DNA from: Microbacterium sp. No. 7
Lineage (GTDB): Bacteria; Actinomycetota; Actinomycetes; Actinomycetales; Microbacteriaceae
Assembly (NCBI RefSeq): GCF_001314225.1
Contig: NZ_CP012697.1
Location: forward strand, 4,535,047 to 4,599,046
Reading direction: 5' to 3'
DNA: 64,000 nt
The position numbers and the translations under genes were made by a program. The first letter of the stretch is position 1. Each line of letters opens with the position of its first letter. The notes under the pieces are model-generated. The model made no database searches. It saw only the letters and a program-made list of their open reading frames with translations, and had not been told where the DNA came from. This document shows, in pieces, positions 35,664-45,041 of the stretch.

Positions 35664-36440
35664 TCAGCCGAACATGTACAGGCCGCCGTTCACCGCGATC
35701 ACCTGTCCGCTGATGAACCGGCTCATGTCGCTCGCCATGAAGACCGCCACCGGGGCGAAGTCGCGGTCCGCGTCGCCGAGCTTGCCACCGAGCGGAAGCA
35801 CCGTCCTCAGCAGTTCCTCGAACCTGGCGCGGTCCGCCGGCGACATGTCCGCGAGCATCTGCTGCGACATCGGGGTGTCCATCGACAGCGAGACCGTGTT
35901 CGCCGTGATGCCGTACCTGCCCCACTCCTGCGCGATGCCCTTGGTCCACACCATCACCGCCGCCTTCGCGGCGCCGTAGTGCGCGTCCCCGGATTGCGAA
36001 CCGTGCACCTGCCCACGCAGGGTCACCCCGGAGCCGCAGTTGATGATCTTCCCGCCGCGTTCCTTGAGGTGCCGGAACGTCGCCTGGTTCACGAGGACGG
36101 TTCCGAGCACGTGGCTGCGGAACATGCGCTCCCACTCCTCGACGGTGAGGTCGGCGGCGGCCACCTCATGCCGGATGCCGGCGGTGCTCAGCACACCGTC
36201 GAGCCCGCCCATCGACGCGACAGCCGCGTCGATGGCCTCATCCACGATCTCCTTCTGCGTCACATCGCACCGGAAGAATCCCGCGCCCGAGCCGAGACCG
36301 GCGACGACCTTCCGTCCGAGATCCTCGTTGATGTCGAGGCACGCGACCTGCGCCCCCTCCGCCGCATACGCCCTGACGGCCGCCGCTCCGGCGCCGCTGG
36401 CGCCTCCGACCACGATGAGCCTCTTCCCGTCCAGCAGCAT
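35664..36440 (-). CDS. SDR family oxidoreductase
   Basis: The 258-residue Rossmann enzyme has VGGASGAG at 11-18 (TGxxxGxG variant lacking the Thr), Asp36-containing CLDINED implying NAD preference, Ser137 and the YxxxK pair Tyr155/Lys159. AAGGAGA lies 6 nt before the chosen ATG. A second ATG 15 codons upstream overlaps the stop of the M20 gene, so coupling is possible with a longer N-terminus. It is the last gene of the cluster. The substrate is probably an alcohol or hydroxy acid from the compound processed by this cluster. Confidence 0.9.
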   Translation of the reverse strand: MLLDGKRLIVVGGASGAGAAAVRAYAAEGAQVACLDINEDLGRKVVAGLGSGAGFFRCDVTQKEIVDEAIDAAVASMGGLDGVLSTAGIRHEVAAADLTVEEWERMFRSHVLGTVLVNQATFRHLKERGGKIINCGSGVTLRGQVHGSQSGDAHYGAAKAAVMVWTKGIAQEWGRYGITANTVSLSMDTPMSQQMLADMSPADRARFEELLRTVLPLGGKLGDADRDFAPVAVFMASDMSRFISGQVIAVNGGLYMFG

Positions 36441-36484
36441 CCGGTTCTCCTTCTTTCCGGGATCGGCCGCGCGCCGATCCGACA

Positions 36485-37939
36485 TCAGTGGTTCCCTCCG
36501 GCGTTCGATCCGGTCCACTCCGCACGCAAGGGCGGCGGGACCACCTCGGGGCCATAGGGCGACTCGTACGGTCGCTCGTCCAGCTTCGACTCGTGCTCCG
36601 CGACGACCTTCTGGCGCAGGTCGCCGTCGGTGAACAGGTCGATGGCCAGGGCCGTGAGCACGGTCGCCGCATGCGTCACGCCCTTGTGCGCGTACGAGGA
36701 CTTGCCTTGCGCCACCGCCTGCCAGGAGTGGTTCGGCGTCCCGTACGCCCAGCACGCCGAATAGAACTGGGCGGTGGGCGTCACCCAGCTCACATCCCCG
36801 ACGTCGGTGGAGCCGTGGCGGACGGGGGGACGCGGATTCTCCGGGATCACACCCTCATGAAGCGGCCCCTCGACCGCCACCGTGCCGCCGAAGCTACGGC
36901 TGCCGGACTCCATGTCCTCCCGGGTGAACGTGGTCGCGAAGCTCGCGGCGAGGGCACGGTCGGCGTCGTCGAACGGCACGCCGCCGACGTGTTCCAGGAT
37001 CTGCTGCAGCCTTCCCTCCAGGGTGCGGTTGTGCAGCACTTCCGAATAGGCGCCGCTGAGCGTCATCCGCACTGCGGTGTCGGTCATCAGCGCCGCGCCG
37101 TCGGCGACCCTCTGAACACGCTCGAAGAGTTCTCTGGCGTCGCGTCCCCGCGGAGAGCGTACGGAGTAGTAGACCTCGGCGGTGCGCTGCACCACGTTGG
37201 GCGACAGACCGCCGGAGTCGGTGATCGCGTAGTGCAGTCGAGCGTCATCCGGCATGTGCTCTCGCAGATAGTTGGACCCGACGTTCATCAGCTCGACCGC
37301 ATCCAGAGCACTGCGCCCGAGCTGCGGGGAGATCGAGGCGTGGCTGGCCCTGCCCTCGAAGCGGAATCGGGCGTGGAACACGGCGAGCAACGGGTTGTCG
37401 ATCACACGGGTGGTGATGCCCGGATGCCAGGTGAGGGCGATGTCGACGTCGGAGAACGCGCCGCGCGCGACCATGAAGGTCTTCCCGCCGTCGCCTTCCT
37501 CCGCAGGACAGCCGTAGTAGCGAACACGCCCGGGCAGCCCTTGCGTGCGGAGAAGCTCGGCGATCGAGACGGCCGCGAGGAGCCCGCCCGCTCCCAGCAG
37601 GTTGTGTCCGCAGCCCTGCCCGTTGCCGGACTCGTTGCCCGGCGCCGGCTGCGGTCGCGGGACGTCGGCCGCCTGGCTGAGCCCGGCCAAGGCGTCGTAC
37701 TCGCCCAGGATGGCGATGACCGGGCCCCCTGCTCCGGCTTCGGCGTAGAAGGCGGTGGGGATGCCGCCGACTTCCTCCGTCACCCGGAACCCGGCCGCCC
37801 GCGCCAGCTCGATCTGAGCCGCAACCGCGGTGTGCTCCTCCCACCGCAGTTCGGGCCGGTCCCAGACTCTGTCCGAGTACTCCAGGAACTCCGCGCTCCG
37901 CGCTCCGACGAGCGCCTCGATCTCTTCGATCTCGTACAT
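36485..37939 (-). CDS. M20-family amidohydrolase (AbgB-like)
   Basis: This 484-residue metallohydrolase resembles AbgB-type amidases that cleave N-acyl amino acid amides. The metal-binding region includes AILGEYDALAGLSQA, GCGHNLLGAGGLLAAV and CPAEEGDGGKTFMVARG; the dimerisation-domain block HASISPQLGRSALDAVELMNVG follows; later PPVRHGSTDVGDVSWVTPTAQF supplies conserved His/Asp residues. With the M19 dipeptidase and Liv-type importer it suggests uptake and hydrolysis of an amide-linked compound. Confidence 0.9.
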   Translation of the reverse strand: MYEIEEIEALVGARSAEFLEYSDRVWDRPELRWEEHTAVAAQIELARAAGFRVTEEVGGIPTAFYAEAGAGGPVIAILGEYDALAGLSQAADVPRPQPAPGNESGNGQGCGHNLLGAGGLLAAVSIAELLRTQGLPGRVRYYGCPAEEGDGGKTFMVARGAFSDVDIALTWHPGITTRVIDNPLLAVFHARFRFEGRASHASISPQLGRSALDAVELMNVGSNYLREHMPDDARLHYAITDSGGLSPNVVQRTAEVYYSVRSPRGRDARELFERVQRVADGAALMTDTAVRMTLSGAYSEVLHNRTLEGRLQQILEHVGGVPFDDADRALAASFATTFTREDMESGSRSFGGTVAVEGPLHEGVIPENPRPPVRHGSTDVGDVSWVTPTAQFYSACWAYGTPNHSWQAVAQGKSSYAHKGVTHAATVLTALAIDLFTDGDLRQKVVAEHESKLDERPYESPYGPEVVPPPLRAEWTGSNAGGNH

Positions 37940-37991
37940 CCTCTTCCTCTGTTCGTCTCGTCCGGTTCGCCCACCGGGCCGCCGGCGCCCG

Positions 37992-39938
37992 CTAGGCGCG
38001 AACCAGACGGTCCTCGGGGGCGTCGAGCACCCCGGGAGCCGCGTCGCCGCTGGCGGCGAGCATCCTCGCCTGAGCGAGCACCTGTCTCAGGATGAGCACC
38101 ACCGTGGCGGCCAGCCCGAAGATCAGCTCGGCCATCCCGCCGGTCGTGTTGAGTGCGAACGGGAGCAGCACGATGAACGCGCCGCCGACGATCGGGCCCA
38201 CCACCAGGGAGTCGCGTCCCGCGATCGCCGCACCCAGCAGCAGGTAGACGCTCGTCCACAGCCCGAACGAGTCCGGGGTCACGATGCCGACCTGCATCGC
38301 GGAGAGGACGCCGGCGATCGTTCCGGCCGCCCCGCAGACGGCCATCGCAAGGATCCGCAGCCGCAGAGCGCTCATCCCGATCGACTCCGCGCCGAGGGGC
38401 GAGTCGCGGATCGCGCGGATCCTCTGCCCGACGCGGGCCCTCCCGAACCACGCGAGCAGCGTCAGGCAGATCACTGCGATCGCGAACGACGCGTACCACA
38501 TCGGAGTCGGGGCCACCAGCATGAGGTCGCCGATCTGGAGCGGTGGCAGGCTCGCGCCGGTCTCGCCGCCGGTGAGCGCCGGCAGGTTGCGCGCCAGCTC
38601 GGGCATGGCCAGGGTGAACTGCAGGGTGACGATCGCGAGATAGGTTCCGGAGAGCCGCGTGACGCTCGCGCCGAGCGCGGCCCCCAGGAGCAGACCGATC
38701 GGTATCGCGGTGAGGAGGGTCAGCAGCGGTGGCCACCCCGCCCTGCTGATGAGCAGCGCCGCACTGTACCCGCCGACCAGCATGAATCCGCCCTGCGCCA
38801 GAGAGAATCGCTCGGCGAGCCCGGATGCCACGTTCTGCCCGGCGACGGCGATGATCATCGCCATCATCCCGGCAAGGACGAACACCGTCGTCCCACCGAC
38901 GATCTGCGGCACGAGGATGACGACGACGAGCACTCCGACTCCCGCGACGGAGGCGGCGATCAGCCGCCCTCTCCTGCCGCCCGGCAGCAGACGGCTTCTC
39001 CTCGACGACTGGGCGACGATCGCTCCGATCCAGCGCGATCTCGCCATCTTCCCCGGCTGGGTGGGGAGCTTCGTCGCCACCGTCACCTTCTTGCGCCCCA
39101 GGAGACCGTGCGGACGCAGCAGGTACACGAGCGACAGGATCACGAGCGAGGTCACGGCGATCCACTGCCCGCCGATGTAGTACGACACGAGCGACACGAT
39201 GACCCCGTAGACGAGAGAGCCGACCACCAGCCCCCCGAGCGACCCCATGCCGCCCAGCACGACGGCGGTGAACGCGACGATGAGGAAGCTGGTCAGGTAG
39301 TGCGGATCCAGGTGCTTCGAGATGCTGATGCCGACTCCGGCGAGCCCCGCGAGCGCTCCGGTGAAGCCCCAGACGAGGCGCTCGATGGTCGCGACGTTGA
39401 TGCCGTTCACGGCGGCCGTCGCGGGGTCGTCGGACACCGCGCGCAGCGCGAGCCCGGCGCGAGTGCGCTGCAGCAGGAACGCGAGCGCGCCGACGATGAG
39501 CAGGATCACGACCAGGAAGACAAGGTCGAACCTGCCCACACGGGCACCGAGGATCGACACCGATCCTGCGAGCAGCTCCGGCGCGTCGATGCCCTTGGGC
39601 ACCGGCCCCCACACGGCACCCACGATGCCGATGATCGCCAGCGTGGGGCCGAGCGTGACGAGACCGGTGATGAGCTCGGACGCATCCGCGAGGTAGCGGG
39701 TTATGACCACGCCCATCGCGAGCGAGATCACCGTCCCCGAGAGGATCGCGACGAGACCGGCCACCCAGATGGAGATCCCGGTATGCACGACCTGCCAGGC
39801 CAGGTACGCGCAGAGTGTGGCGATCGCCCCCTGGGCGAAATTGAGCACGTGCGCGAACCGATGGCTGAGCACCACGCCCAGCGCGATGGCGATGTACGCG
39901 CCGCCGGCGATGAGCCCGCTGCAGATGATGGCCCACAT
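37992..39938 (-). CDS. Branched-chain amino acid-type ABC permease, LivH-LivM fusion
   Basis: This 648-residue protein joins two permeases that are usually separate. Residues 1-290 match LivH (NFAQGAIATLCAYLAW, FTAVVLGGMGSLGGLVVGSLVYGV). After a basic linker, residues of about 330-648 match LivM (NVASGLAERFSLAQGGFMLVGGYSAALL, IRDSPLGAESIGMSALRLR). About 16 membrane segments are expected. The ATG follows GGAAGGGAA at somewhat long spacing. It forms the channel for the binding protein encoded just upstream. Confidence 0.92.
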   Translation of the reverse strand: MWAIICSGLIAGGAYIAIALGVVLSHRFAHVLNFAQGAIATLCAYLAWQVVHTGISIWVAGLVAILSGTVISLAMGVVITRYLADASELITGLVTLGPTLAIIGIVGAVWGPVPKGIDAPELLAGSVSILGARVGRFDLVFLVVILLIVGALAFLLQRTRAGLALRAVSDDPATAAVNGINVATIERLVWGFTGALAGLAGVGISISKHLDPHYLTSFLIVAFTAVVLGGMGSLGGLVVGSLVYGVIVSLVSYYIGGQWIAVTSLVILSLVYLLRPHGLLGRKKVTVATKLPTQPGKMARSRWIGAIVAQSSRRSRLLPGGRRGRLIAASVAGVGVLVVVILVPQIVGGTTVFVLAGMMAMIIAVAGQNVASGLAERFSLAQGGFMLVGGYSAALLISRAGWPPLLTLLTAIPIGLLLGAALGASVTRLSGTYLAIVTLQFTLAMPELARNLPALTGGETGASLPPLQIGDLMLVAPTPMWYASFAIAVICLTLLAWFGRARVGQRIRAIRDSPLGAESIGMSALRLRILAMAVCGAAGTIAGVLSAMQVGIVTPDSFGLWTSVYLLLGAAIAGRDSLVVGPIVGGAFIVLLPFALNTTGGMAELIFGLAATVVLILRQVLAQARMLAASGDAAPGVLDAPEDRLVRA

Positions 39939-39982
39939 GATGTGAGATGTTCCCTTCCGTGTCGGAACCGGGGACGGCGCCG

Positions 39983-41164
39983 TTATCGCTCCACCCTCTG
40001 GAACGCCCCGTCCTTCACGACGTAGTAGTTGAAGATGGCGGTGTCGCCCGCGTCGAGCGAGTAGGTGCTGTCCGTGCTCCAGCCCAGGCTCTTCACCAGC
40101 CCGATCTGCTTTCCGCCCAGACCACGAAGCGCCTCCATGAAGCTCTCCCGTGTCGCTTCGCCGCCGTCCTGCACGGCCGCGCGGATGCCCTCCTCGATGA
40201 TGGCCCCCGCGTTCCATCCGAAGAGCGAGAGCGACGCGATCGACTCCGGCTTGCAGTCGCCCATCACCGTGGCGAACTCCTCCACAGCGGGCGACTCCTC
40301 GTCGAGCAGCGGCATCATGCCGGTGACGTAGAGACCCTCCACCGACTGGCCGCCGAGCGAGATCAGCTGCGGATCGAGGCTGTTCTCGTAGGTGATCATC
40401 GGCATGTCGAGCTGCCCCTGATCCGCTGCCTGCATGATGCCCGCCACGTTCGCCATCGTCAGGATGAGCACGGCGGCGTCGGCGCCGGAGGTCCGCAGCT
40501 GCTCGATGACCGGCACGAAGTTGGTCGTTCCGGCCGGAGACTCGATGACCGTCGTGAGCTCGGCCCCCGCGTCCTCGGCGGCCGACTCGGAGCGCTCCGG
40601 AGCGCCCGGAGCGATCGTCGTGTCGTAGACCAGCGCGATCTTCTCATGCCCCTGCGCGACCATCAGGCTCACGCTCGCGGCAGCCTCGGTCTCGTAGTCC
40701 GGCGCGATGCCGAAGAAGTTCGGCGCCGCAGCCTTCTTCACCGACGCGCCGTTGGACAGCACGAGCACCGGCACGTCGGGGGTCGCGGCAAGCACCGACT
40801 GCGCGCCGGCGAAGCCCGGCGCGGTGAGCACCGTGACCGCGAACGGGTCCGCTCCGAGCAGTTGCCTGGCGGCGTTGGCCCCGCCGGTCACGGTGCTCTG
40901 GTTGTCGACGGGACGCACGTCGACCGTGTAGCCCTCGATCCCACCGTTCTCGTTGCGGTTCTCGAAATAGCACTGGATGGCGTCGGCGACGATCGCGCCG
41001 GGGGCCGCCGGCCCCGTCGCCGGAGTCGACACGCCGAGGATCAGCGTTCCTCCCGCCTCACCGCCGCCGTTCTCCGCGGCACCGCTGCATCCCGCCAGCG
41101 TGGATCCGACGACGACGGTCGCGGCTGCGGCGAACGCCGTCCGTGCCCATGCTTTCTTGATCAT
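39983..41164 (-). CDS. ABC transporter substrate-binding lipoprotein (LivK-like)
   Basis: The 393-residue protein has a basic N-terminus, a hydrophobic segment, and the lipobox STLAGC (about 21-26), then a Peripla_BP_6 fold (LILGVSTPATGPAAPGAIVADAIQCYFENRNENGGIEGYTVDVRPVDNQ). It would capture the solute for the LivHM/LivG/LivF importer. AAAGGA precedes the ATG. The LivK family binds amino acids, amides, urea or aromatic acids, so the ligand cannot be named. Confidence 0.92.
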   Translation of the reverse strand: MIKKAWARTAFAAAATVVVGSTLAGCSGAAENGGGEAGGTLILGVSTPATGPAAPGAIVADAIQCYFENRNENGGIEGYTVDVRPVDNQSTVTGGANAARQLLGADPFAVTVLTAPGFAGAQSVLAATPDVPVLVLSNGASVKKAAAPNFFGIAPDYETEAAASVSLMVAQGHEKIALVYDTTIAPGAPERSESAAEDAGAELTTVIESPAGTTNFVPVIEQLRTSGADAAVLILTMANVAGIMQAADQGQLDMPMITYENSLDPQLISLGGQSVEGLYVTGMMPLLDEESPAVEEFATVMGDCKPESIASLSLFGWNAGAIIEEGIRAAVQDGGEATRESFMEALRGLGGKQIGLVKSLGWSTDSTYSLDAGDTAIFNYYVVKDGAFQRVER

Positions 41165-41224
41165 GATGAAGTCCTTTCGTCTTGCAAGTCGTGTTCCGTG
41201 TCTCGTCTTCGAGCCGGAACGATG

Positions 41225-41974
41225 TCAGCCGTGGCCGAGGTAGGCGCTGAGCACGACGGGATCGCTGCTGACCGTTCCCCAGGTGCCCTGCGAGATGAGC
41301 TCACCCGCGCTCATGACATAGATCCATTCGCAGATGCTGCTCACGAACTCCATGTCGTGCTCGATCAGGAGCACGCAGGAGCCGCTCCTCTCCGCGTAGC
41401 GGCGGATCAGGTCCAGCACGATCATCCGATCGTGCGCAGGCACGCCGGCCACCGGCTCGTCCAGGATCAGCACCCGGGGTTCGCCCGCGATCGCACGAGC
41501 GAGCTCCACGAGCTTGCGTCCACCGCCGCTGAGGCCGTCGCAGAGGACGTCGACGAGCGGTCCCAGACCGAGGGCCTCCACCACCTCGTCCTGCAGCCCC
41601 CGGTCGTCGCCACGGCGTGCGAGTCCGATGTTGGTGCCGACGGTCAGGCTCCCGAACAGTTCAGCGGTCTGAAAGGTGCGCACGAGACCGGCACGGGCGC
41701 GCCGCGGCGCCGACAGGCGATTCAGCGTCCGCCCCTGCAGCGCCACCTCGCCGCGTGTGGGGGCGATCACCCCCGCGAGCGTGTTGACGAGTGTCGACTT
41801 GCCCGCGCCGTTCGGCCCGATGACGCCGACGACCTCGCCGGGCCAGGCGTCCAGCTCGAACCCTGTGAGCGCTTTGAAGGAGCCGAACTGCACATCGAGG
41901 GCCCGCACGCGGAGGATGGGCTCCTGCGCTGCGCCCGCTTTGGCCCGTTCCATGGTCGAGGTTCCGTTCGTCAT
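41225..41974 (-). CDS. Branched-chain amino acid-type ABC ATPase (LivG-like)
   Basis: The 249-residue ATPase has Walker A GPNGAGKST, Walker B RVLILDEPVAG and the LivG-type segment AGLVRTFQTAELFGSLTVGTNIGLA. The signature loop reads LSGGGRK rather than the commoner LSYGQQR. GLAP is replaced by GVPAHD. The ATG overlaps the stop of livF by 4 nt (ATGA). It powers the fused LivHM permease with LivF. Confidence 0.92.
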   Translation of the reverse strand: MTNGTSTMERAKAGAAQEPILRVRALDVQFGSFKALTGFELDAWPGEVVGVIGPNGAGKSTLVNTLAGVIAPTRGEVALQGRTLNRLSAPRRARAGLVRTFQTAELFGSLTVGTNIGLARRGDDRGLQDEVVEALGLGPLVDVLCDGLSGGGRKLVELARAIAGEPRVLILDEPVAGVPAHDRMIVLDLIRRYAERSGSCVLLIEHDMEFVSSICEWIYVMSAGELISQGTWGTVSSDPVVLSAYLGHG

Positions 41975-42672
41975 GACATGTACACCTGTTCGAGCCGTCG
42001 ATCGGCGAGGAGCGCTGCGGATGAGTCTTCGAGGACGACCCGGCCGCGGCGCAGCACGTACGCCCTGTTCGCGAGTCCGAGGCAGCGCTTGATCTGCTGC
42101 TCCACGATGAGGACGGCACGATCCGCCGTGGCGAGTCGCGCGATGGTCTCGAACAGTTCGTCGATCACCATCGGCGCCAAGCCGAGGGAGGGCTCGTCGA
42201 GCAGCAGCACCGACGGGTCGCCGAGCAGCGCACGCGCGAGGGCGAGCATCTGCTGCTGCCCGCCCGAGAGGCGACCGCCCGGCTCGGAGAGCCTCGATCC
42301 CATCCACGGGAAGTATTCCAGCGCCCTGTCGATGTCGTCCTGCGCGCTGGTCTTCTCCGCGCGCAGGAAGGAGCCGAGCAGGAGGTTGTCGCGCACGGAG
42401 AGGTTCGGCAGGATCCCCCGGCTCTCGACCACGTGCGCGATCCCGCGGCGGGCGATCCGGTGCGGCGGCAGCCCGTTCAGCTCCTCGCCGTCCAACTCGA
42501 TCGAACCCGTCCGCGCGGCGAGCAGGCCCGAGATCGTGCGCAGCAGCGTCGACTTTCCCGCGCCGTTCGGCCCGAGCACCGCGACCACCTCGCCGACTCC
42601 GACGTCGATGCTGACGTCCTCGAGCACCGGAACCGGGCCATACCCTGAACTCAGATGGCGGATCGAGAGCAT
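41971..42672 (-). CDS. Branched-chain amino acid-type ABC ATPase (LivF-like)
   Basis: The 233-residue ATPase has Walker A GPNGAGKST, signature LSGGQQQM, Walker B LLLDEPSLGLAP and the LivF-type IVEQQIKRCLGLANRAYVLRRGRV. Its ATG (TGATGCTC...) shares one base with the stop of the M19 gene, so translation is coupled. LivF precedes LivG here, with the solute-binding and permease genes after both. Confidence 0.92.
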   Translation of the reverse strand: MLSIRHLSSGYGPVPVLEDVSIDVGVGEVVAVLGPNGAGKSTLLRTISGLLAARTGSIELDGEELNGLPPHRIARRGIAHVVESRGILPNLSVRDNLLLGSFLRAEKTSAQDDIDRALEYFPWMGSRLSEPGGRLSGGQQQMLALARALLGDPSVLLLDEPSLGLAPMVIDELFETIARLATADRAVLIVEQQIKRCLGLANRAYVLRRGRVVLEDSSAALLADRRLEQVYMS

Positions 42673-43883
42673 CAGTGCCAGACATCCTCGAGGAGGCGCA
42701 GGATGTTGCCGCCGAGCACAGCCGCGATCTCGCTGTCGCTGTACCCGTGCTTGACCAGCCAGGCGGTCACGTTGGGATAGCTCTCGGTCAGGTTCTCGAC
42801 ACCGTCCACGAACGACACCTGCGTGTACTCCAGGTCGCCGGGGTCGTACATTCCCTTGATGTCGACGTTGCGCTGCGCGTTGTGATGCAGCCCCGCATGG
42901 TCGCCGTAGAGCGTGTCGAGGCCGAAGGTGACGTGTTCGATGCCCATCAGGTCGACGGCGTGGACGAAGTGGTCCATCACGGACTCGATCGACTGGGTGC
43001 GGTGCTGCAGGGAGATCGTGGACAGCGGGGTGGCCATGATGCCGAGCACGCCGCCGCGCTCGGCGCACGCCTTCAGCACCTCATCCGGCTTGAGGCGAGG
43101 GACCGGCCACAGCGAACGGCACCCGGAGTGGGTGATCGCGATGGGCTTCGCCGAGGTCTCGATCGCGTCGAGGCTCGTCTGGTCGCCGGAGTGCGCGACG
43201 TCCACCAGGATCCCGAGCTTGTTCATCCGCTCCACGGCTCGGCGTCCGAGCGCGGTGAGGCCGCCGTCTCGTCGCTCCTTCTGGCCGCTTCCGAGCGAGT
43301 TCGAATGCCCGTACGTCAGGCCCATCTGACGGACTCCGAGGCCGTACAGCACGTCGAGCCGATCGACCTCGTTCTCGATGCACTCCGTGCTCTCCGCACC
43401 CATGATGAAGCCGACCCTGCCGGTCGCCTTGGCATCGTGGATGTCCTGCACCGTACGGATCACGGTGGCCTCGTCGTCGTGATAGGCGAGGTCGGCGAGC
43501 CGCATTCCGAGCGCGGTGATGACATCGTGCCACTTCCACCCGGACGGCGACCCCATCCCGATGCTGCCGACCAGGTTGTCGAACAGAGCGGTGAGACGGG
43601 AGTGCTTCAACTCGCCGTACGCCGTGAAGTCGCGTTGGGTTCGCAGGTACTCGAACAGCGCCGAGGGCTCCAGGGGCAGGAGCTGAGGATGGTCATGGAA
43701 GCTGACGACCAGGTTGTCTGCGAGCAGACGCTCGACGCGGGCCGCTTCGCTCTCCGACAGGCCGGCATCGTAGGTGCTGAGCCTGGTGCTGGGATCGACG
43801 AGGTCCACCGCCGAGAAGTCCTGACCGCGCTGCAGGAAGGGGTAGGACTCGTAGTGATGGGGCTTGGCCGGAACGTACGCCAT
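42672..43883 (-). CDS. Membrane dipeptidase-like protein (M19 family)
   Basis: The 403-residue zinc hydrolase follows the renal dipeptidase order: SFHDHPQLLP in place of the usual D-x-H-x-D, EST in IMGAESTECIENE, GLTYGHSNSLG, LGILVDVAHSG, IAITHSGCRSLWPVPR and VTFGLDTLYGDHAG. Several metal-ligand motifs are variants, so it is a divergent M19 member and may act on another amide. A strong GGAGGAA precedes the ATG. It opens the block with LivF, LivG, LivK and LivHM. Confidence 0.87.
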   Translation of the reverse strand: MAYVPAKPHHYESYPFLQRGQDFSAVDLVDPSTRLSTYDAGLSESEAARVERLLADNLVVSFHDHPQLLPLEPSALFEYLRTQRDFTAYGELKHSRLTALFDNLVGSIGMGSPSGWKWHDVITALGMRLADLAYHDDEATVIRTVQDIHDAKATGRVGFIMGAESTECIENEVDRLDVLYGLGVRQMGLTYGHSNSLGSGQKERRDGGLTALGRRAVERMNKLGILVDVAHSGDQTSLDAIETSAKPIAITHSGCRSLWPVPRLKPDEVLKACAERGGVLGIMATPLSTISLQHRTQSIESVMDHFVHAVDLMGIEHVTFGLDTLYGDHAGLHHNAQRNVDIKGMYDPGDLEYTQVSFVDGVENLTESYPNVTAWLVKHGYSDSEIAAVLGGNILRLLEDVWH

Positions 43884-44017
43884 TGTTTCCTCCGAGGGTG
43901 TTCTTCTTCGTTGAGTGCCGGCCCCGCGGGCGGGGACGACTGGGCAGCCTGTCGGCGAAGGTGGTCTCCCCCCACCGGCGTCGACGGTCCTGTCCGCATC
44001 GCGCATGCGGTGTCGGC

Positions 44018-44878
44018 TCAGGAGTGCCGGAGATCGCCTCCGTCGACGGCGAGGGTCTGTCCGGTCACGAAACCGGACGCGGACGAGCCGAGGTACACGA
44101 CGGCCTCGGCGATGTCCTCCGCGCGCCCCCACCGGCGCACCGGGATCTGCGCGGCGATCTCGTTCGGCGCGTTCTCGCCGTGGAGTCGCTCCAGGCGGTC
44201 CAGGGCGCGGCCCGTGGCGATGAAGCCGGGGGCGATGGAGTTCACGCGGATGCCGTGGGGCGCCACGTCCTGTGCCACCGTGCGGAGGTACATCTGCGCA
44301 GCCGCCTTCCCCCCGCCGTAGAAGGCCATCTCGCCTGTTGCGCTCGGGCGGTTCCCCGCAGTCGAGGAGATGAAGACGACGCTTCCCGATCCCGCCGCGA
44401 TCATGTGCGGCAGGGTGGCGAGCACGCTGTAGACGACGGAGTAGTAGTTGTCGGCCGTCGAAGACAGCAGGTACTGCTGCGTGGCGGGGTCGGCGAGGTC
44501 GAAGGCGGATGCCCTGACGTAGGCGATGTCCCCCGCGCTGCCGCCGGCGTTGCAGACGAGGAGGTCGATGCGTCCCCAGGCATCGTGCACGGAGTTCACG
44601 AAGTCCAGCACCTGATCGACGTCCGTCAGATCGACCTGCGCATCGAGGACCTCGGCGCCGGCCTGCTCCAGCGACTGCCGGGGCGTGAGGCCGGCCGTGG
44701 CCTCGCGTTCCACACGGAACTGCTCGTAGCCCGCCATGTCTCGGTCGCAGACCGCTACGCGGTACCCCTCCCGGGCGAGGCGCATGGCGATCGTCCTTCC
44801 GATGCCTCGCGCGGCACCGGTGACGATGGCGACGGGGCGGTCGGCGGCGGACGGCATGGTGGGCTCAGACACGGTCAC
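44018..44878 (-). CDS. SDR family oxidoreductase
   Basis: The 286-residue protein has TGAARGIG at 20-27, Asp47-type NAD selectivity (VAVCDRD), the CNAGG motif, the Ser in FISSTAG and the catalytic YGGGK. The C-terminal end GFVTGQTLAVDGGD is typical of classical SDRs. A 17-bp dyad lies just before its start. It is probably the first enzyme gene controlled by the AsnC-type regulator upstream. Confidence 0.92.
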   Translation of the reverse strand: MTVSEPTMPSAADRPVAIVTGAARGIGRTIAMRLAREGYRVAVCDRDMAGYEQFRVEREATAGLTPRQSLEQAGAEVLDAQVDLTDVDQVLDFVNSVHDAWGRIDLLVCNAGGSAGDIAYVRASAFDLADPATQQYLLSSTADNYYSVVYSVLATLPHMIAAGSGSVVFISSTAGNRPSATGEMAFYGGGKAAAQMYLRTVAQDVAPHGIRVNSIAPGFIATGRALDRLERLHGENAPNEIAAQIPVRRWGRAEDIAEAVVYLGSSASGFVTGQTLAVDGGDLRHS

Positions 44879-44895
44879 TCCAGGCGGACTCTGCG

Positions 44896-44914
44896 AACTC
44901 GGGTATTTCGAGTT
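44896..44914. promoter_or_regulatory. AT-centred dyad before the SDR gene
   Basis: AACTCG (44896-44901) and CGAGTT (44909-44914) flank an AT-richer 7-bp centre, 17 bp before the SDR start. Dyads of about 15-19 bp with AT-rich centres are typical of AsnC/Lrp sites, and such a regulator is encoded next door. On the plus strand it also looks like a small hairpin followed by Ts, so a terminator is an alternative. Confidence 0.45.
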
Positions 44915-45041
44915 TTTTGCATCCCACGCGGCCGCAGCACCGGATGAAGGATCTCCCCATCACGCGGGTGATGGCGATGGATCCCCCCACAACGGCTGGT
45001 CTTCTGCCCGGGTATCGACGGAATCAGCCATCGGCGCCCTT

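Noticed and set aside
35664..36755. Longer N-terminus for the SDR running into the M20 gene
   Set aside because: The Rossmann motif and a good ribosome site favour the internal ATG at 36440; upstream residues match the antisense-like frame of M20.
44896..44918. Rho-independent terminator on the plus strand
   Set aside because: No plus-strand gene ends here, so the dyad is more likely an operator for the minus-strand cluster.
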